Counted from the first letter of the stretch, positions 10,726 through 43,599 are shown. The stretch is DNA of 64,000 nt from Trissonchulus latispiculum (GCA_030248195.1 JASAND010027789.1:1-64000), one strand, 5' to 3'. The notes: a model not told the origin generated them from the sequence alone. A program made the numbers and translations.

Positions 10726-12099
10726 ATGTGGTCTGCCAAGTTGGCCTCCTGTGAGACTTCTGCCATCAGCAACAGTTCCTTCTGTAAGGTGTGCTCCAAA
10801 TGCTTCAACAGCGCCACGCAGATGCAGCAACACTTTTCCAGTCGAAAGCATGAGCTGGCCGTTGCGCGCCAGCAAAGTCTTGGCGGTGACTCCAAAACCA
10901 CTCTTCCTTCGGAGGGGGCACCGCCGACAAAAATTGCCAAATTCCAGCCTGCCCAGTCGATAGAGAAATCTGCGGAAAAGAAATCGTCTATCAAAACTCC
11001 TGAGACTACTACTACTACTACTACTACTGCTGCTACTGCTCATACCGTGAAGGTAGAGAAAGCAAAAGGTCAGAAGGGTACCACGGGAACCGCCGTTCCC
11101 ATTGTGTCTGGTACCAAGGGCGCCTCTAATGGTGGTGGGGGCCCCTCCTTGCCGGGGAAGAAGGAGCCTCCAGTCACCACCACTTCAACGATTGGAAAGG
11201 AGCTGTATTGCAGCTTGTGCGGTCTTCAGACCAACAGCAAGCACCAGTATGATCAGCATCTGATCAGTGAGAAGCATCGGAGTAAGAGTAGTGCGGCGGC
11301 GGGTGCGGGAGTAACTCCTGACCCTTCCGCCGCCGCTGCAAAACCTGCGGTTTTTCCAGCGACCACAGAGACTACTACTCCCAAAGTCGTCTACCACTGC
11401 AAAACCTGCTCCAAATATATGAACAGTGATGCACAGTATCAGCAGCACCTGCAGAGTCTGAAGCATAAAAAGGCTCTCATCAATGGGGCTCGAACCCAGG
11501 CCGTGACTTCGGCGGTCAAAGGGGGCGGCGCCCTGTCGTCTGGGCCGGGCAAAACGCCAGCAGGGACGTACAGCTGTAGCTACTGTCAGAAGGTGATGAA
11601 TTCAGCTGGCCAATATCAGCAACACCTGCAGAGCAAGTATCATCGGGACGTCATGGCCGGGAATGCCCAGCCGGGTCTGACTGGGGTCCAACGGTGGTTC
11701 GCGTCCCAGAAAATGGGGGCTCAGGGTCAGACTTCTACGATATCCTCCTCCTCCTCCTCCTCCTCCTATTCGGCCCCTCAATCTGCCGGGGGGCCTGCGG
11801 TCACGGGTAGAAGCAGGAAGGAACCGCCCTCTGTGGGAAAAAGTGGTCCGATCGGTTTTGTGTCCGGTGGTTTCACACAGCCACAGTCCTTTACGGTTTC
11901 CGTGCCCCCCAGTCACCCCCAGACGACGTCAAACGGCGGCTCCAGGGGGTCTCAGCCTCCGACTGTGGCACCGATTCCGGCCCCGGCCTCCGCGGGATCC
12001 CACTACGGAGAACCGATGAACAGCTATTCTTCGCCGTATCCCACCTATCAGTCCAATTCCACTTCCTCCGCCTATCCCACCTATCCCACCTATTGGTGA
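10726..12099 (+). CDS. Four-finger U1-type C2H2 zinc-finger protein
   Basis: A single uninterrupted ORF of 457 codons starts at ATG 10726, with an in-frame TAA 18 bases upstream, and ends in TGA. Four fingers of the form C-X2-C-X12-H-X5-H begin near residues 20, 162, 225 and 284. Three have the core MNS/TNSxxQYxQHL. Between and after them are low-complexity linkers: a Thr run near residue 90, a Ser run near 345, and a Pro/Ser/Tyr-rich tail ending in repeated YPTY. The layout resembles ZNF346/ZNF385-type double-stranded-RNA-binding proteins, which act in the nucleus and nucleolus. The function is inferred from the family. A 5' UTR intron is possible, since an acceptor TTTTCAGTATTTAG lies at about 10670-10684. 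It shares its finger type with 2605-2765 and 16275-17009. Confidence 0.85.
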   Translation: MWSAKLASCETSAISNSSFCKVCSKCFNSATQMQQHFSSRKHELAVARQQSLGGDSKTTLPSEGAPPTKIAKFQPAQSIEKSAEKKSSIKTPETTTTTTTTAATAHTVKVEKAKGQKGTTGTAVPIVSGTKGASNGGGGPSLPGKKEPPVTTTSTIGKELYCSLCGLQTNSKHQYDQHLISEKHRSKSSAAAGAGVTPDPSAAAAKPAVFPATTETTTPKVVYHCKTCSKYMNSDAQYQQHLQSLKHKKALINGARTQAVTSAVKGGGALSSGPGKTPAGTYSCSYCQKVMNSAGQYQQHLQSKYHRDVMAGNAQPGLTGVQRWFASQKMGAQGQTSTISSSSSSSSYSAPQSAGGPAVTGRSRKEPPSVGKSGPIGFVSGGFTQPQSFTVSVPPSHPQTTSNGGSRGSQPPTVAPIPAPASAGSHYGEPMNSYSSPYPTYQSNSTSSAYPTYPTYW

Positions 12100-12565
12100 C
12101 ACAGCATGCCAGCCAGTGGCAAATCCTGGAGACTAGGTCAAATTTTTGAGTTGAGAATCCTTGGTTTCTTCGTGGAAGAATAGAATGTTGTATGAAGAAA
12201 ATATTTTGTCTTATAATGTGTACTTGTGCAAATTTTATGACAGTTTTTATATGCATGCGTATATTACGTGGTATGTATATCTATATCTTGTAAACGTTTT
12301 GTGCTTGCTAGACGTATTCTATTGGAGCCCTTCCCCCCCTGTGACCTGCCTTTCTCCAAAAAGTTGTCCGAATCGCAGCCTCCTCGCCCCAGGCCGGGTC
12401 AACTGTTTGGTACCAAATCTTGTCTTGAAAAAAATGAATGGAATTGCATAGAAAGCCAAATTTTCAAATCTTTTTTGAGCTTTTCTGGGGTTTTTACTCA
12501 GTTTTTTGCATTTCTGCTTATTTTGGTGATGAATACTCTTCAGTGGAGGATCGATGCATGCTGGA

Positions 12566-12943
12566 CAGTGGCGCACATAGAAAAGTTTTTCGGGGGGGGC
12601 GGACCTTAGAAAAATTTGGGGGATCTGGGGGGCGAAGAAGCACCCCACAAGTTGAAAAATTTTTGAAAATTGCGTTTGAAAAGCAAAACTACGCGTAAAT
12701 TAAGCAAAACTTCATTAAATTTTGCGCCGAAGGCGCGAAAATTTTTGAAAATCTTAAAAGAGTTGCTATTGAAAGGTTTAAAACGCCGAAATAAGGGTAA
12801 ATTAAGCAAAAATAAAGTTGATTTCGCGCCGAAGGCACGAAAATTTTTGAAATTTTATGTCCGCGCTGCGTGCGGACAATAAAAGTTTTCCTTTACATCT
12901 GGTTTCGGGGGGGGGCGGCCGCCCCCCCTTAAGTGCGCCCCTG
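12566..12943. mobile_element. hAT-type MITE with perfect 8-bp target duplication ATGCTGGA
   Basis: ATGCTGGA is present at 12558-12565 and 12944-12951. The termini CAGTGGCGCACATAG and CTTAAGTGCGCCCCTG are inverted repeats typical of hAT elements. The 378-bp body contains GCGCCGAAGGCGCG and G/C runs and has no transposase. It lies downstream of the zinc-finger ORF, possibly within its 3' UTR. Confidence 0.85.
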
Positions 12944-13184
12944 ATGCTGGACAGTGTTGGAATTGAACAAAATGTTTCTTTCAGCACTTTGGCCGATGGC
13001 TGGCAGTTGATCATTCTTTGGCTGTTAATTGGCATTCATTGCAGTTAACGTTAATTTAATGTGTCTACTGTTTTGCAAGGTTAATTCAACGCAGTTTTGT
13101 CTGTGTTATGCGGTACTTTGACTTTACGTATATATTTTCTTTGTCATATTCATATTATGTTGTACCTGGTATTTTTGAGTTTTC

Positions 13185-13535
13185 AACTGGGGGGGGGGGG
13201 GAGATCTCCTAGTCCATGGGGTGGAGGTGGTGGTGGTGGAAGAGGCTTTCGAAAAGTGGGAGGGGGGGAAGCCCAAGGCATAAATATACCTAATTTTTTA
13301 GCGAAAATGTTTTTATCTTTAAGATATTAACGTAAAAAGTTCTATTTTTAAGCTTAAAATGAGCCCTATAAGTCCATAAATTAGCTAAAAGTTTTTTGAA
13401 TATTTGGTGGTGGCATTCTGAAAAGTGGGGTGCAGACGAAACTGGGAGGCCTGAAAAGTAGAGGGGGTAATTTAAAAGTTGGGGGGGGGGTTGCCGACCC
13501 CCTGCTCCAGTAAGAAATGCCAGTATACTATATAC
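13185..13535. mobile_element. MITE family J, copy 2
   Basis: The right end reads AATGCCAGTATAC, the reverse complement of the left end of the copy at 10345-10665. G-run-rich ends flank an AT-rich middle with AAAAGTGGG words. The left boundary is uncertain. Confidence 0.45.
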
Positions 13536-14897
13536 TTTGCCAGATGTTTTGACATTATCCTTTCACTCACGAAAAGTTTGTTTTAAGTTTGCTGAAGTCA
13601 GCATTGGGTGGATTGGTTAAATAAAACTAACTTAAAATTTAAATTTGATTTAAAACTTAATATTTAAATAGGTACAAATGTTTACAGTTATGGAATTTAC
13701 ATGTTGCTAATTGATAGAGGCAACCTTTTGTTTTTGTGACTGAAAACTAGGAGGGGAGGTCCGGCGACGTAAAAACGATTGCGCTAGAAAATATGATCAT
13801 TGTACTGTGTTACTGTAAACTGCGTTCTGAGCGTGATTATGGAGGTGGAGTGGCCGAACTTTTTTCCTGTGCAAGGATGACCCTTCTAACAATACGGAAC
13901 ATCGAGAGCTTGGCTTGGCACTCTTAGTCTTACTTAGCCTCATTTTGTATCTACTCTTGTAACTTCATTTATGATTTTTGTAAGCTGTGTCGTGCGTGTA
14001 CTGTGTATTATTGAAAGTGTTGTTTTTGAAAATTAGTTGTTTCTTGTAAGGTTGAGTTTTAAGTAAATGCTTATAAGACGACTGGTCTGTGTAGTTGTCC
14101 TGGCTGTATTTATACGCTCCTGCTGTTAGTGTTTTTAGGTTTTTGTTTTCAGCAATATTTTCTAAACTGCACATAGACAACGAGCAATTTGGTCAGCTTA
14201 ATATTAATTTTCAAGGTCATTAGAATTTAGAAGCTCAAATATTTAGGGATGGATTTAGGGATGGATGGATAAGTCTCATTCTTGCCGATACTGATTAGCA
14301 ATAGTGGTGTCGACATTCTTTGATTGAAGCACTTTGTCCGGCCTTGACGCCCTTAACTTTTCTGCGTCCATATGGGAACCCTTCAGTGCAATTCGTTCTC
14401 TATCGACTAGTGCGTTCCAACTCTCTAGGTGCTCTCTGTAAAAATTGGCAGCCCACAATGTATTAAACATTTTCCACCGTTAGTTCTGAGGAAATCCAGG
14501 CATAACAGGGTTTAACTTATTAGATTAAAGTTACCCGCTTTAAGGCAACTAGGACTGAACTAATGAAATTTTAATTTGGCGAGTTAAAATATTTATATAA
14601 TAAATCCCTACCCCGAGGTTCAAATTTTATCTAATCCAGTTTCATTATTGCTATTACAAATTAAAACGTCCGAGAATTATTTTTCCGACTTTTTTTAGTC
14701 GCTGTTTAGTGTTTGAGGCCGGCCGGGCTAAGCCTAAGCAGCTAACTTTCGCTCACCATCCGGCCGAACGTTCGGCCTGCCGACCGGCGGGAATGCAAAT
14801 CAACAGTCAGACGTTTACAGTTTTGAGCAACAACAAGGCAAATGAAATCCAAAGCTAGCTTATGCTAAAAAGCAATGCTCAAAATCGATATGTGGCA
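13536..14897. other. Intergenic stretch, nothing recognised
   Basis: AT-rich sequence without a convincing exon. A 64-codon minus-strand ORF at 14276-14470 has balanced composition but no motif, no paralogue in the window and no splice context. A short GC-rich palindrome-like patch with GGCCGGCCGGGC lies near 14720. Confidence 0.4.
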
Positions 14898-15552
14898 CAG
14901 AGTTGGCTCCGGGTCCAAATTTTCGTATTTACTCGAGTGAAAAACGCGCCTTTTTTGCAAATGAACGATACATGAAACATTTTTTCAATTTAACTTTTAG
15001 CCTACTACTAAAAAATATACTATACTAAAGAGTACACCACAGATTTAATTCGTTTAGTTTCACGATGTTATATAATAATTCGAGTAACAATTAGTTGGCA
15101 GCATTGGGATATCGGACAGACACCGTTTTCAGCAATTAGTGCCGACTTGGGATTTCTGCTTTCACCATCTCGCTTATGAATCTAACTAATATTGATTAAA
15201 AACAGAAGCGAAAAATTGCTATCTATAACTTATCTGGAATTGCATTCATCGTCATAACTGCTCATGAAGGGGCAATGTACTGTCCATAGGTAGAGAACTG
15301 CGTTTTGCAAAAAAACTTATGTTCAAAACTATAACTGAAATTTTCGAACTGAAACAACAAAAACTTGGCAGTGTTTAGTAGGTACATGGCCTATCCATGT
15401 TCGGCAACAATTAATGTCCCGAAATCCTTAAATCTACCTAAGTTTTGGTGATTTTTATTGTTCTTGGACCCAGGCACTGGCAGTACCCGGACCCGCGGGT
15501 CCAAAGTTGCATCCGACCCGGCCCGCGGGTACCGGATCCGGAGCCAACTCTG
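14898..15552. mobile_element. MITE with CAGAGTTGG/CCAACTCTG termini
   Basis: The element starts CAGAGTTGGCTCCGGGTCC and ends GGATCCGGAGCCAACTCTG. The 8-bp flanks ATGTGGCA and CGGTGACA match at only five positions, a possibly decayed duplication. Its termini match those of the outer composite element at 4101-8866. Confidence 0.7.
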
Positions 15553-16049
15553 CGGTGACAGGTCACCTAGTGAAAAGTTTGGAATTTTCAAAGTTTACGA
15601 CTACAGTACTCCCTAACGAGGAGCTTCTGTTAGCTGTTATTTGGTGTATGTATAGCCCGTGTCCATAAAAAGTTGTGTGGAAAGTTTTAGGTCTGTAGCT
15701 TTCTCCGAAAAATTCAAAGCTTCCGAATTACCTATCTGAAATTTGGAAAAGTGAACGAATTTTTTCCGTTTGAAACCTTTTACAGCTCAGATATCGTGAG
15801 ATACCAATGCCTTAGATTAACTTTAACTATGATATGTTACCTGCTTGCATGCAACAAAAGTTGTGCAAACCCCTGGATATACCCCCCATTAATTATTTAA
15901 TTTTATTCATACATTAAGGAAGCAGCTATCAAATTTATATATAATAATATGGCTGGATTTAATCCGATTTTTTAATATTCTGTGAAATAAAGCTTGGTCC
16001 ACAAACCGACATAGCAGTTCCGTAAGGCTGTCCCTTTTGCCCACTCAAA

Positions 16050-16215
16050 TGGGGACCACTTTCGGCGACCCCCCCTCCCCACCAAACGAGGAGGGAGTAT
16101 GTCTGTCGATCTCCCCCAGAGAATACTAACGCATACTGTGGTCGGAGCACCGATACGCAATGCAAAGAAGATGAACCCACTAGTGGCTTACTCTTTTCTA
16201 TAATATAAGAATTAG
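16050..16215. mobile_element. Family E MITE end
   Basis: The conserved terminal block GTGGTCGGAGCACCGATACG, then CTAGTGGCTTACTC and CTATAATATAAG, is present. The CCCACCAAACGAGG token of the family interior lies upstream. It lies about 60 bp before the third zinc-finger ORF. Confidence 0.65.
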
Positions 16216-16274
16216 TTATGGACTCTTGCTAATCTGTATGTGTTTACGCTTTATATATTCTAATTTGTCCTAGG

Positions 16275-17009
16275 ATGTCTAAGAAATTTGCCTGTACGGC
16301 GTGCAACAAGGAAATGAACAGCAGTCAACAGTATTCGGAGCATTTGCGAAGTCAGAAACATTTGAATCGAGTCAGTGATGGACAGATTTCCCTTCCTCCC
16401 CCCGCGCCCTCCTTGGGAGGAGGAGTAGAACCGCCAGTTACCCTTCCGAAGGTAACTCCTTCTTCAGGACCTATGATCCTGGAATTTACCTGTACCCTGT
16501 GCAATGTGATGTCTCCAGACCGACTGGCCTATACACAGCATCTGGCGGGGAAACGTCACCGGAAGATGGAGGCCAGAATGGGTATGGAAATAGATGAGGT
16601 GCGTCAGGGAGGTTCCCTCCCCTCCTTGAACAACAGTCAAGAGGGGGCAGGTGGGGCTAGGGAGCCCTCAGATGGCGGTGCTAACCTCACGGCATCGTCA
16701 GTACCCAGTCCTCCTGCTGGTTCCACGACTAAGCCCATACCTGGACGGAAGGGTCTGCACTATTGTCAGCTGTGTGGGGTGGATAACAACAGTCGAATCA
16801 CGTATCTTGCCCATGTGCGAAGCTATCGACACGAGCGGAATGCGGCCAAACTGCGACTGAAAGTGGAACTGAGCCCAGAAGGAGGAGGAGGGCCGAAGTA
16901 TGTCTGTCAGCTGTGCAACAAACAGCTGTCTAGCCTGGATCAGTACAGAACTCATGCGGAAAGTTTCCAGCATCGAAAGAAAGCAGCCTTGGAGATGGTT
17001 CAAACCTAA
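16275..17009 (+). CDS. Four-finger U1-type C2H2 zinc-finger protein, third paralogue
   Basis: The ORF of 244 codons starts at ATG 16275, preceded directly by a good splice acceptor (TTTGTCCTAG|G), so a non-coding or short coding exon probably lies upstream. Four C-X2-C-X12-H-X5-H fingers are visible, beginning near residues 7, 73, 158 and 206. The first has the MNSSQQYSEHL core of the cluster. Linkers are Pro/Gly/Ser-rich. The protein is shorter than the 10726-12099 paralogue and lacks its Tyr/Pro tail. RNA binding is inferred from the ZNF346/ZNF385-like finger type. A family E MITE ends about 60 bp upstream, so part of its promoter or first intron may be TE-derived. Confidence 0.8.
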   Translation: MSKKFACTACNKEMNSSQQYSEHLRSQKHLNRVSDGQISLPPPAPSLGGGVEPPVTLPKVTPSSGPMILEFTCTLCNVMSPDRLAYTQHLAGKRHRKMEARMGMEIDEVRQGGSLPSLNNSQEGAGGAREPSDGGANLTASSVPSPPAGSTTKPIPGRKGLHYCQLCGVDNNSRITYLAHVRSYRHERNAAKLRLKVELSPEGGGGPKYVCQLCNKQLSSLDQYRTHAESFQHRKKAALEMVQT

Positions 17010-17468
17010 TTTTTGGGTCTAGCCGAAGGGCAAAAGGATGCGATTGTGGATGGATAGTGGAATGTCTTTACAATAACTTTTGGAGTCTGGATTTTTTGAA
17101 CCCATTTCGATTCAATTTCCTGAGTGGATAGTTCTATTGCATCGCATCATTGAAATTTTGTTTAACTTGTGTATTTTGGTGTAACATTTTTAGTAAACTG
17201 TGTCTGCTAGTTCGTTTGAAATTAGGTACTAGGTAAGGAAAGAAGAAGGTACTAGGTAAGGAAAGAAGATCAGTCTGAAAATGTAATAATTGAGATTTAT
17301 CTGGTCTGGGCAGTTGTCTGCTTTAGGTTTACTCTCTGGAGCAGACATCCAAATCCAATCCAAATACGGTTTTCAGTTTTGGGATAACGTTTTTCTAGCT
17401 TTTCTCAAATATTTTGTGCAAAAGTTTCGTGCGTACGAAAAATCTGCATCAGTTTTAAATTTCTATGG
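17010..17468. other. 3' flank of the third zinc-finger gene
   Basis: No AATAAA is visible close to the stop codon. A 25-bp direct repeat (ACTAGGTAAGGAAAGAAG) occurs twice at about 17228-17270. No other feature was recognised. Confidence 0.4.
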
Positions 17469-18016
17469 CCCTATTTCTTTAAAGATTAAACGGATTAGAT
17501 TAAAATTAATCCGCATTAAAGAAATAGCACCTCAGATTAAACGGATTAAAATTTATTCCAACGAGTTAAACATATTAAATTTAATCCTATCTCTTTAATG
17601 CACTTAGGATTAAAATTTTAATCTAATCCTGTTTCTTTATTCACACGTCGGATTAAAAAATGGAAGAGTTAATTTTAATCCGACCTATTTAATCGCTGTT
17701 TCTTTAAAGATTAATTTTAATCCGTTTATTCCGTCGCCTGCATTTTCAACTAGTTTTTAATCCTCGTGCAGCTACGCGGATTAAACGGATTAAAATTTGG
17801 AGGATAACAATTTTGAATCGCTGTTTCTTTAATTGCGGAATAAATGGATTAAAACCAACTCGTTTAATCCGCGGATTAAAAATGGTCGGATTAAAGGAGT
17901 TAATTTTAATCCGTTAATCCGTTTAATCCAGCATTAAAGAAATAGCAATTAACATTTTAATCCAGCTTATTTTTAATCCGTTTAATCCGACCATTTTAAT
18001 CTTTAAAGAAATAGAC
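17468..18016. mobile_element. Harbinger-like MITE family B, copy 1
   Basis: The ends are GGCCCTATTTCTTTAAAGAT and the inverse ATCTTTAAAGAAATAGACCC, with a 3-bp flank TAT on both sides. The interior is built from many permutations of GGATTAAA and its complement TTTAATCC, so it can fold into numerous short hairpins. A second copy at 59214-59758 is flanked by TTA. Three-base duplications and GGGCC-type ends suggest PIF/Harbinger, without a transposase. Confidence 0.75.
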
Positions 18017-18049
18017 CCTATGAGAAATTGATCAGAAGGTAGAGTCTAT

Positions 18050-18209
18050 GGGCGTTTTCAAGAAAGGGTAGAGTAGAGTTAAAATTAACTCGATCCTCTT
18101 CATGAAGGAGTTAAAAGAGGGAAACTCAAGCTTGAGTGGAGTTAAAGGGAGTTAAAACAACCATTTTTAACTCTACTCTACTCTACTCTACCCTTTCTTG
18201 AAAAGGCCC
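18050..18209. mobile_element. 160-bp palindromic MITE family A, copy 1
   Basis: Starts GGGCGTTTTCAAGAAAGGGT and ends ACCCTTTCTTGAAAAGGCCC. The whole element is close to a perfect palindrome built from TAGAGT/ACTCTA words. An equal-length copy lies at 40863-41022, inserted in a SINE. Confidence 0.8.
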
Positions 18210-18649
18210 TTTGTTTTTAGTTTTGAAATTACCAGTTGTATGTTAGCATATACTGTAGTGATGTTTCAGTCACTGAAACTGAAACTATAGCTACTGTCAT
18301 ATTTGAGTGCAAAGAAAAAGAAGTTTTAAAGAAAGACTGGAAGAAAGAAAAGAAAAATAAAGAGAAAGAAAGTCCAATAATTTGAATTTACCCTGGCCTG
18401 GCCTTCAATGTTGTGATATTTGATCTGTACCTTTTGCTTCATACTGACTGATGTAAACCTGTAAATTTTTCGGGTCGGAGGTGCTGTAGTGACAATCTTA
18501 GTTTCGTTTGTTCTTTCATTTGTCTTGCCCATTACGGTTTGAAACGGTCGAGGTTTGCTCCCATCAGACTGTGTGGGCTGGCGCGAAAGCGTCTTCTAAA
18601 ATGTCACTACAGTTTGGGAACGAATTCCAACTAAGCTTGGTTCGATTGT

Positions 18650-18785
18650 GCCCGGGTGGCTCAATCGGTAGAGCGTTGGCCTAGACAGCCAAAGGTTGTG
18701 GGTTCGATCCCCACCTCGGGCCCAAATTTTTCGGGTCGGAGGTGCTGTAGTGACAATCTTAGTTTCGTTTGTTCTTTCATTTGGC
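18650..18785 (+). mobile_element. tRNA-derived SINE, class I head
   Basis: Positions 18650-18721 form a 72-base tRNA-like sequence: GCCCGGGTGGCTCAATCGG, an anticodon-arm-like TTGGCCTAGACAGCCAA, and GGTTCGATCCCC. The tail TTTTTCGGGTCGGAGGTGCT follows. Minus-strand copies occur at 24680-24815 and, interrupted, at 40785-41065. The dispersed copies with a shared tail mark this as a SINE and not a functional tRNA gene. Confidence 0.85.
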
Positions 18786-18929
18786 TTCTTATACTACAAT
18801 ACGCACGAATATATGCACGGACAGACCCTGTGTATTGAGCCCAATGTTTCCAAAACAAATGTCAATCAAATCCTTGGACTGGCCTTTATATCAAGAAACT
18901 CTGATTCTTGCCCCCTCTTTTCTTCCTTT

Positions 18930-18938
18930 CTTTCTTTA

Positions 18939-18974
<36 letters not shown>

Positions 18975-18985
18975 AAAGAAAGAAT
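18930..18985. repeat. (GAAA)n microsatellite with TTTC mirror
   Basis: A short TTTCTTTC run is followed by a long GAAAGAAAG run, giving a hairpin-capable purine/pyrimidine tract. Confidence 0.85.
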
Positions 18986-19172
18986 GAATCTTTCTTTCCA
19001 CTGAAATATGACAGTAGCTGTAGGTTTCAGGTTGTACAGGTTTCAGTTTCAGGCACTGAAACTATTTTCGGAGGAGACCTGAAACTGAAACTGAAACTAT
19101 TTTGGGAGGAGACCAGAAACTGAAACTGAAACTGACACTAAAATCGGTTACTGAAACAACACTAATATACTG

Positions 19173-22081
19173 GCAATAGTTTACATACATAGTTGCTGGA
19201 TTCGGAGACGGGTGGAAAGAAATCACGCACAAGTAGTGCCTGATTGCTGGCCCTAGGTTAAGCCACTAAGTTCACGCAGGGTGAAATATGCCAGAAATGT
19301 GAAATACGTGTATGAGCTGGATCCGAGCAAAAGGTTGTATCGTTTGCCAGTATTAAATCTCTAAAATCAGGTTTCTGTCTCATGGTATTGCACTTCCATC
19401 ATCGGTCAAATGGTGATACTGTCAGAAAGAGGCAGAGATGTGATCCGAACTTTGTAATCGGAGGGGCGGTAGCATAAACTCAACCTTTTCATGAAAGGGG
19501 TAGAGCTAAATTTATCGTGTTTACTTTGCGTAACTCTGTCTTAATAAACAGTATTGTTGGCCGGTGTCTTACACTTTTTCCCCTTTCCAGGCTGTAATAT
19601 CCCCCCTCTAGATGAAAACCTACCAAAATGATGCAGGAAAGTCAACAGGTTCACAATGGCAACAACGGATTTGAAAGTTGGTAAATTACAAATTAAAATG
19701 CAAAAAACAGTTTCACACTTTTGTTATTCGCAAAAAGATTTATATATGTAGAATTTCTCTCATAGAAAATTGCAAAAAGAATTGTTGCTTTCTAATATTG
19801 TATTAAAATTATACATTAAGTAGTAGGGTTTAATTAATCTTGTTGTGGCTGCCAACCTTTCTGCTGTGATGTGATGAAAAGTGGTGGAAAATAACTGAAA
19901 AAGTCCATGAAACATAAAAATACGTCACGCACGGTTCTGTAAAAATTGAAAGCTGCATTTTAGTTTTTAAGTTAGGCTGAACCAAAACTTGTGACCGAAA
20001 CTTAAGCTTATCCAAAATTTCACGAAAGGAGAAAAATCAAATTTTGTAGACTGTTGAAAATTCAAATAAATTTCTTTTAAAACTTTCAATTGTAGATTAA
20101 TATGCAAAAAGTTCTGAGCATTTTAAGTTTAAAACAATTCTACCAAGCCACCCTTTTCTTTTTGAAACTGATTTCTGTGTTTTAGCTAAAAACTAGAAGT
20201 CAACTGCATCTATGAATTGTTAGCTTTTCATTAAATGGAGTGCCACTAATTTCCTTACTCCAAGATTTCTTGCCTGAATAGGAAATTAGGTTGAGAGTAG
20301 CGCCGTAGACCAGCTGTTATAACAAATTTCTGTTAAACCTAACTCTAGTTTCAGTTTTCACGTATTCTTTTCTACCTAAAAATAATAGTTTCGCTATGCC
20401 ATACCAGACATTCTTGAAGTTTTGTTCGTTTTGAAGTTTTGAAGTGTTGAATCTGCAACTGCAAGGACAAACCTAGCAAATAAGTACGAGTTAACTCCTG
20501 GAAAGGAATAACTCCCACTCACACCAGGACCAATGATGAACCCAATTATTCTGCAGCAGTGCTTGGAAAATGTTTGAATTTGAAGCTTTTGGCAAATTAG
20601 CACTTTTCCAAATTTCAGGCTGAAAATAAATTTCAACCAAATTATTATTAATATCAACTCATCCTGCATATAATCCATCTCAATTTTGTTTGTATTTTGA
20701 CTTTATTTTTGTGCATTTTCATATGTCATTGGTTTAATCCCAAAATTATACAGGAGCTGCGATATAATTTATTTATTGATTTTACCAAGAATACTTACTA
20801 CGATTTGCCATTTTGAAATGTCGGCCAAATGAGTGGATTAGCTTGGTTTGATGGGATCGGTCGGCCGCGAAGTCCACCCCCGCCCGATTTTCTCTCCTTG
20901 TCCACGGCTAGACTTTGCTTTATTTATAATAAACACAAAGTAAGAGCATATATATTTAGTTCAAATAGAATCAAGAGGTTGCATGAATTCCTTCTTTCTT
21001 TCTAAGTACTGACACTGGAGGCTGACTGGGTACAATTGTAGATCCGACTGTGACTAATATTACCAATCTGTGTACCTGATAATGAAGATTAACATTAACT
21101 ATTTAATATCAAGAGTTACACAATGGTAAGAGTATGCCACTAGGCAAGCTCAATGTTATCTGAGCAAAAACTATGCTCTGCTCGCTAACGGCCAACCCCA
21201 GCCCCGCATATCAGACCCTAGTGACCTCCCCGCAAATCAGTACTTGGTCGAAACGGGGGATGTATATACGCTCACTCGCTCTATGTTTATGCGCTTAAGC
21301 TTGAAAAATAATATTATCCAAATGGTCGAAAACCAATGACAAATCAATGGAAAATTCAGAATTTTGTTATTTCATTCAATGACATTGAGAGTCTTGTAGC
21401 TACGACGCTTGATTGGGTGGGTGCAATACTACAAGAGTATATACAATATAAAAAGTATACAAGATGTAACAGTAGCTGCAAAGATTGAACAAACGTATTA
21501 GCAACGATGTAAACATACACATCGCATCACAGGTGCGATAGTACAATGCATATCCTATGTGCAAGAAGTACAAATGAAAAGTGCAAAGAATAAAGTAGAA
21601 TACAATAGGATTATGGCAAATAAAGGTACTAAACAGAGTTTGTTAGAAATGTGCGATTCGAATTGAGTGCCACATTTGTCGGAATTAATTATTTCTGGCT
21701 TGAGCCACAAGGTGTTTCAGTTGAAAGAGCTGAAGCCGAAATTCGAATCCAATGTTTATATACAACTGTCAACACACAAGCGTGCTGCACAGAGAACCTT
21801 GGATGTATTGCTCTCTCCCACAAGCTCGAAATCGCTACAAATTGAAGACGAAAAATATTCTCAGATACTGCAACCCATAAAGGTTGAAATTTATGCGACT
21901 GAGGGATTTTGATGGCGAAACTGAAACATGGTGGTTCGAACCCCAGCATATCTTGAGCAGTTTTCCTGTATACATGTTTCATTCCAGATTTCAACCGTTT
22001 ACAGATAACGCCATGTAGCAATTGACTAACCAATAAATTTTAACGATCTCTTGTCTACATTTATCATCTGTATATATTTTA
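19173..22081. other. Gene-poor AT-rich stretch
   Basis: No exon with a recognisable domain is visible. Small ORFs at 20394-20678 (minus) and 21651-21912 (plus) show no motif. Upstream whirlin exons (first harmonin-homology domain and PDZ1) would be expected before 22235, but I could not find them here; they may be absent from this assembly window or lie further upstream. Confidence 0.4.
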
Positions 22082-22087
22082 AAACAT

Positions 22088-22162
<75 letters not shown>

Positions 22163-22167
22163 TTCAT

Positions 22168-22202
<35 letters not shown>

Positions 22203-22230
22203 GTTTTATCTATTTATTTATTTGTATATT
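22082..22230. repeat. (ATTT)n microsatellite
   Basis: About 37 tetranucleotide units of TTTA, with a few interruptions, end just before the splice acceptor of the PDZ2 exon at 22235. The repeat may form or extend the polypyrimidine tract of that acceptor. Confidence 0.9.
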
Positions 22231-22234
22231 TCAG

Positions 22235-43599
<21,365 letters not shown>

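Larger units (their letters stand above)
18256..19164. mobile_element. hAT-like element with 8-bp target duplication ATATACTG
   Basis: ATATACTG occurs at 18248-18255 and 19165-19172. The ends TAGTGATGTTTCAGT and ACTGAAACAACACTA are inverted repeats, with subterminal CTGAAACTGAAACTGAAACT tandem motifs near the right end. The body contains a tRNA-derived SINE (18650-18785), a second copy of the SINE tail (18466-18530) and a (GAAA)n tract. Confidence 0.8.

Noticed and set aside
14276..14470. 64-codon minus-strand ORF
   Set aside because: Reasonable amino-acid balance but no motif, no paralogue in the window and no splice context.
18650..18721. Functional tRNA gene
   Set aside because: The cloverleaf-like region is linked to a conserved non-tRNA tail and recurs as diverged copies, so it is a SINE head. 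The same applies to 9800-9870, 45350-45421 and 43131-43203.
21651..21912. ORFs before the PDZ2 exon as candidate whirlin PDZ1 or HHD1
   Set aside because: Neither frame shows a GLGF-like loop, harmonin-N pattern or suitable splice sites.
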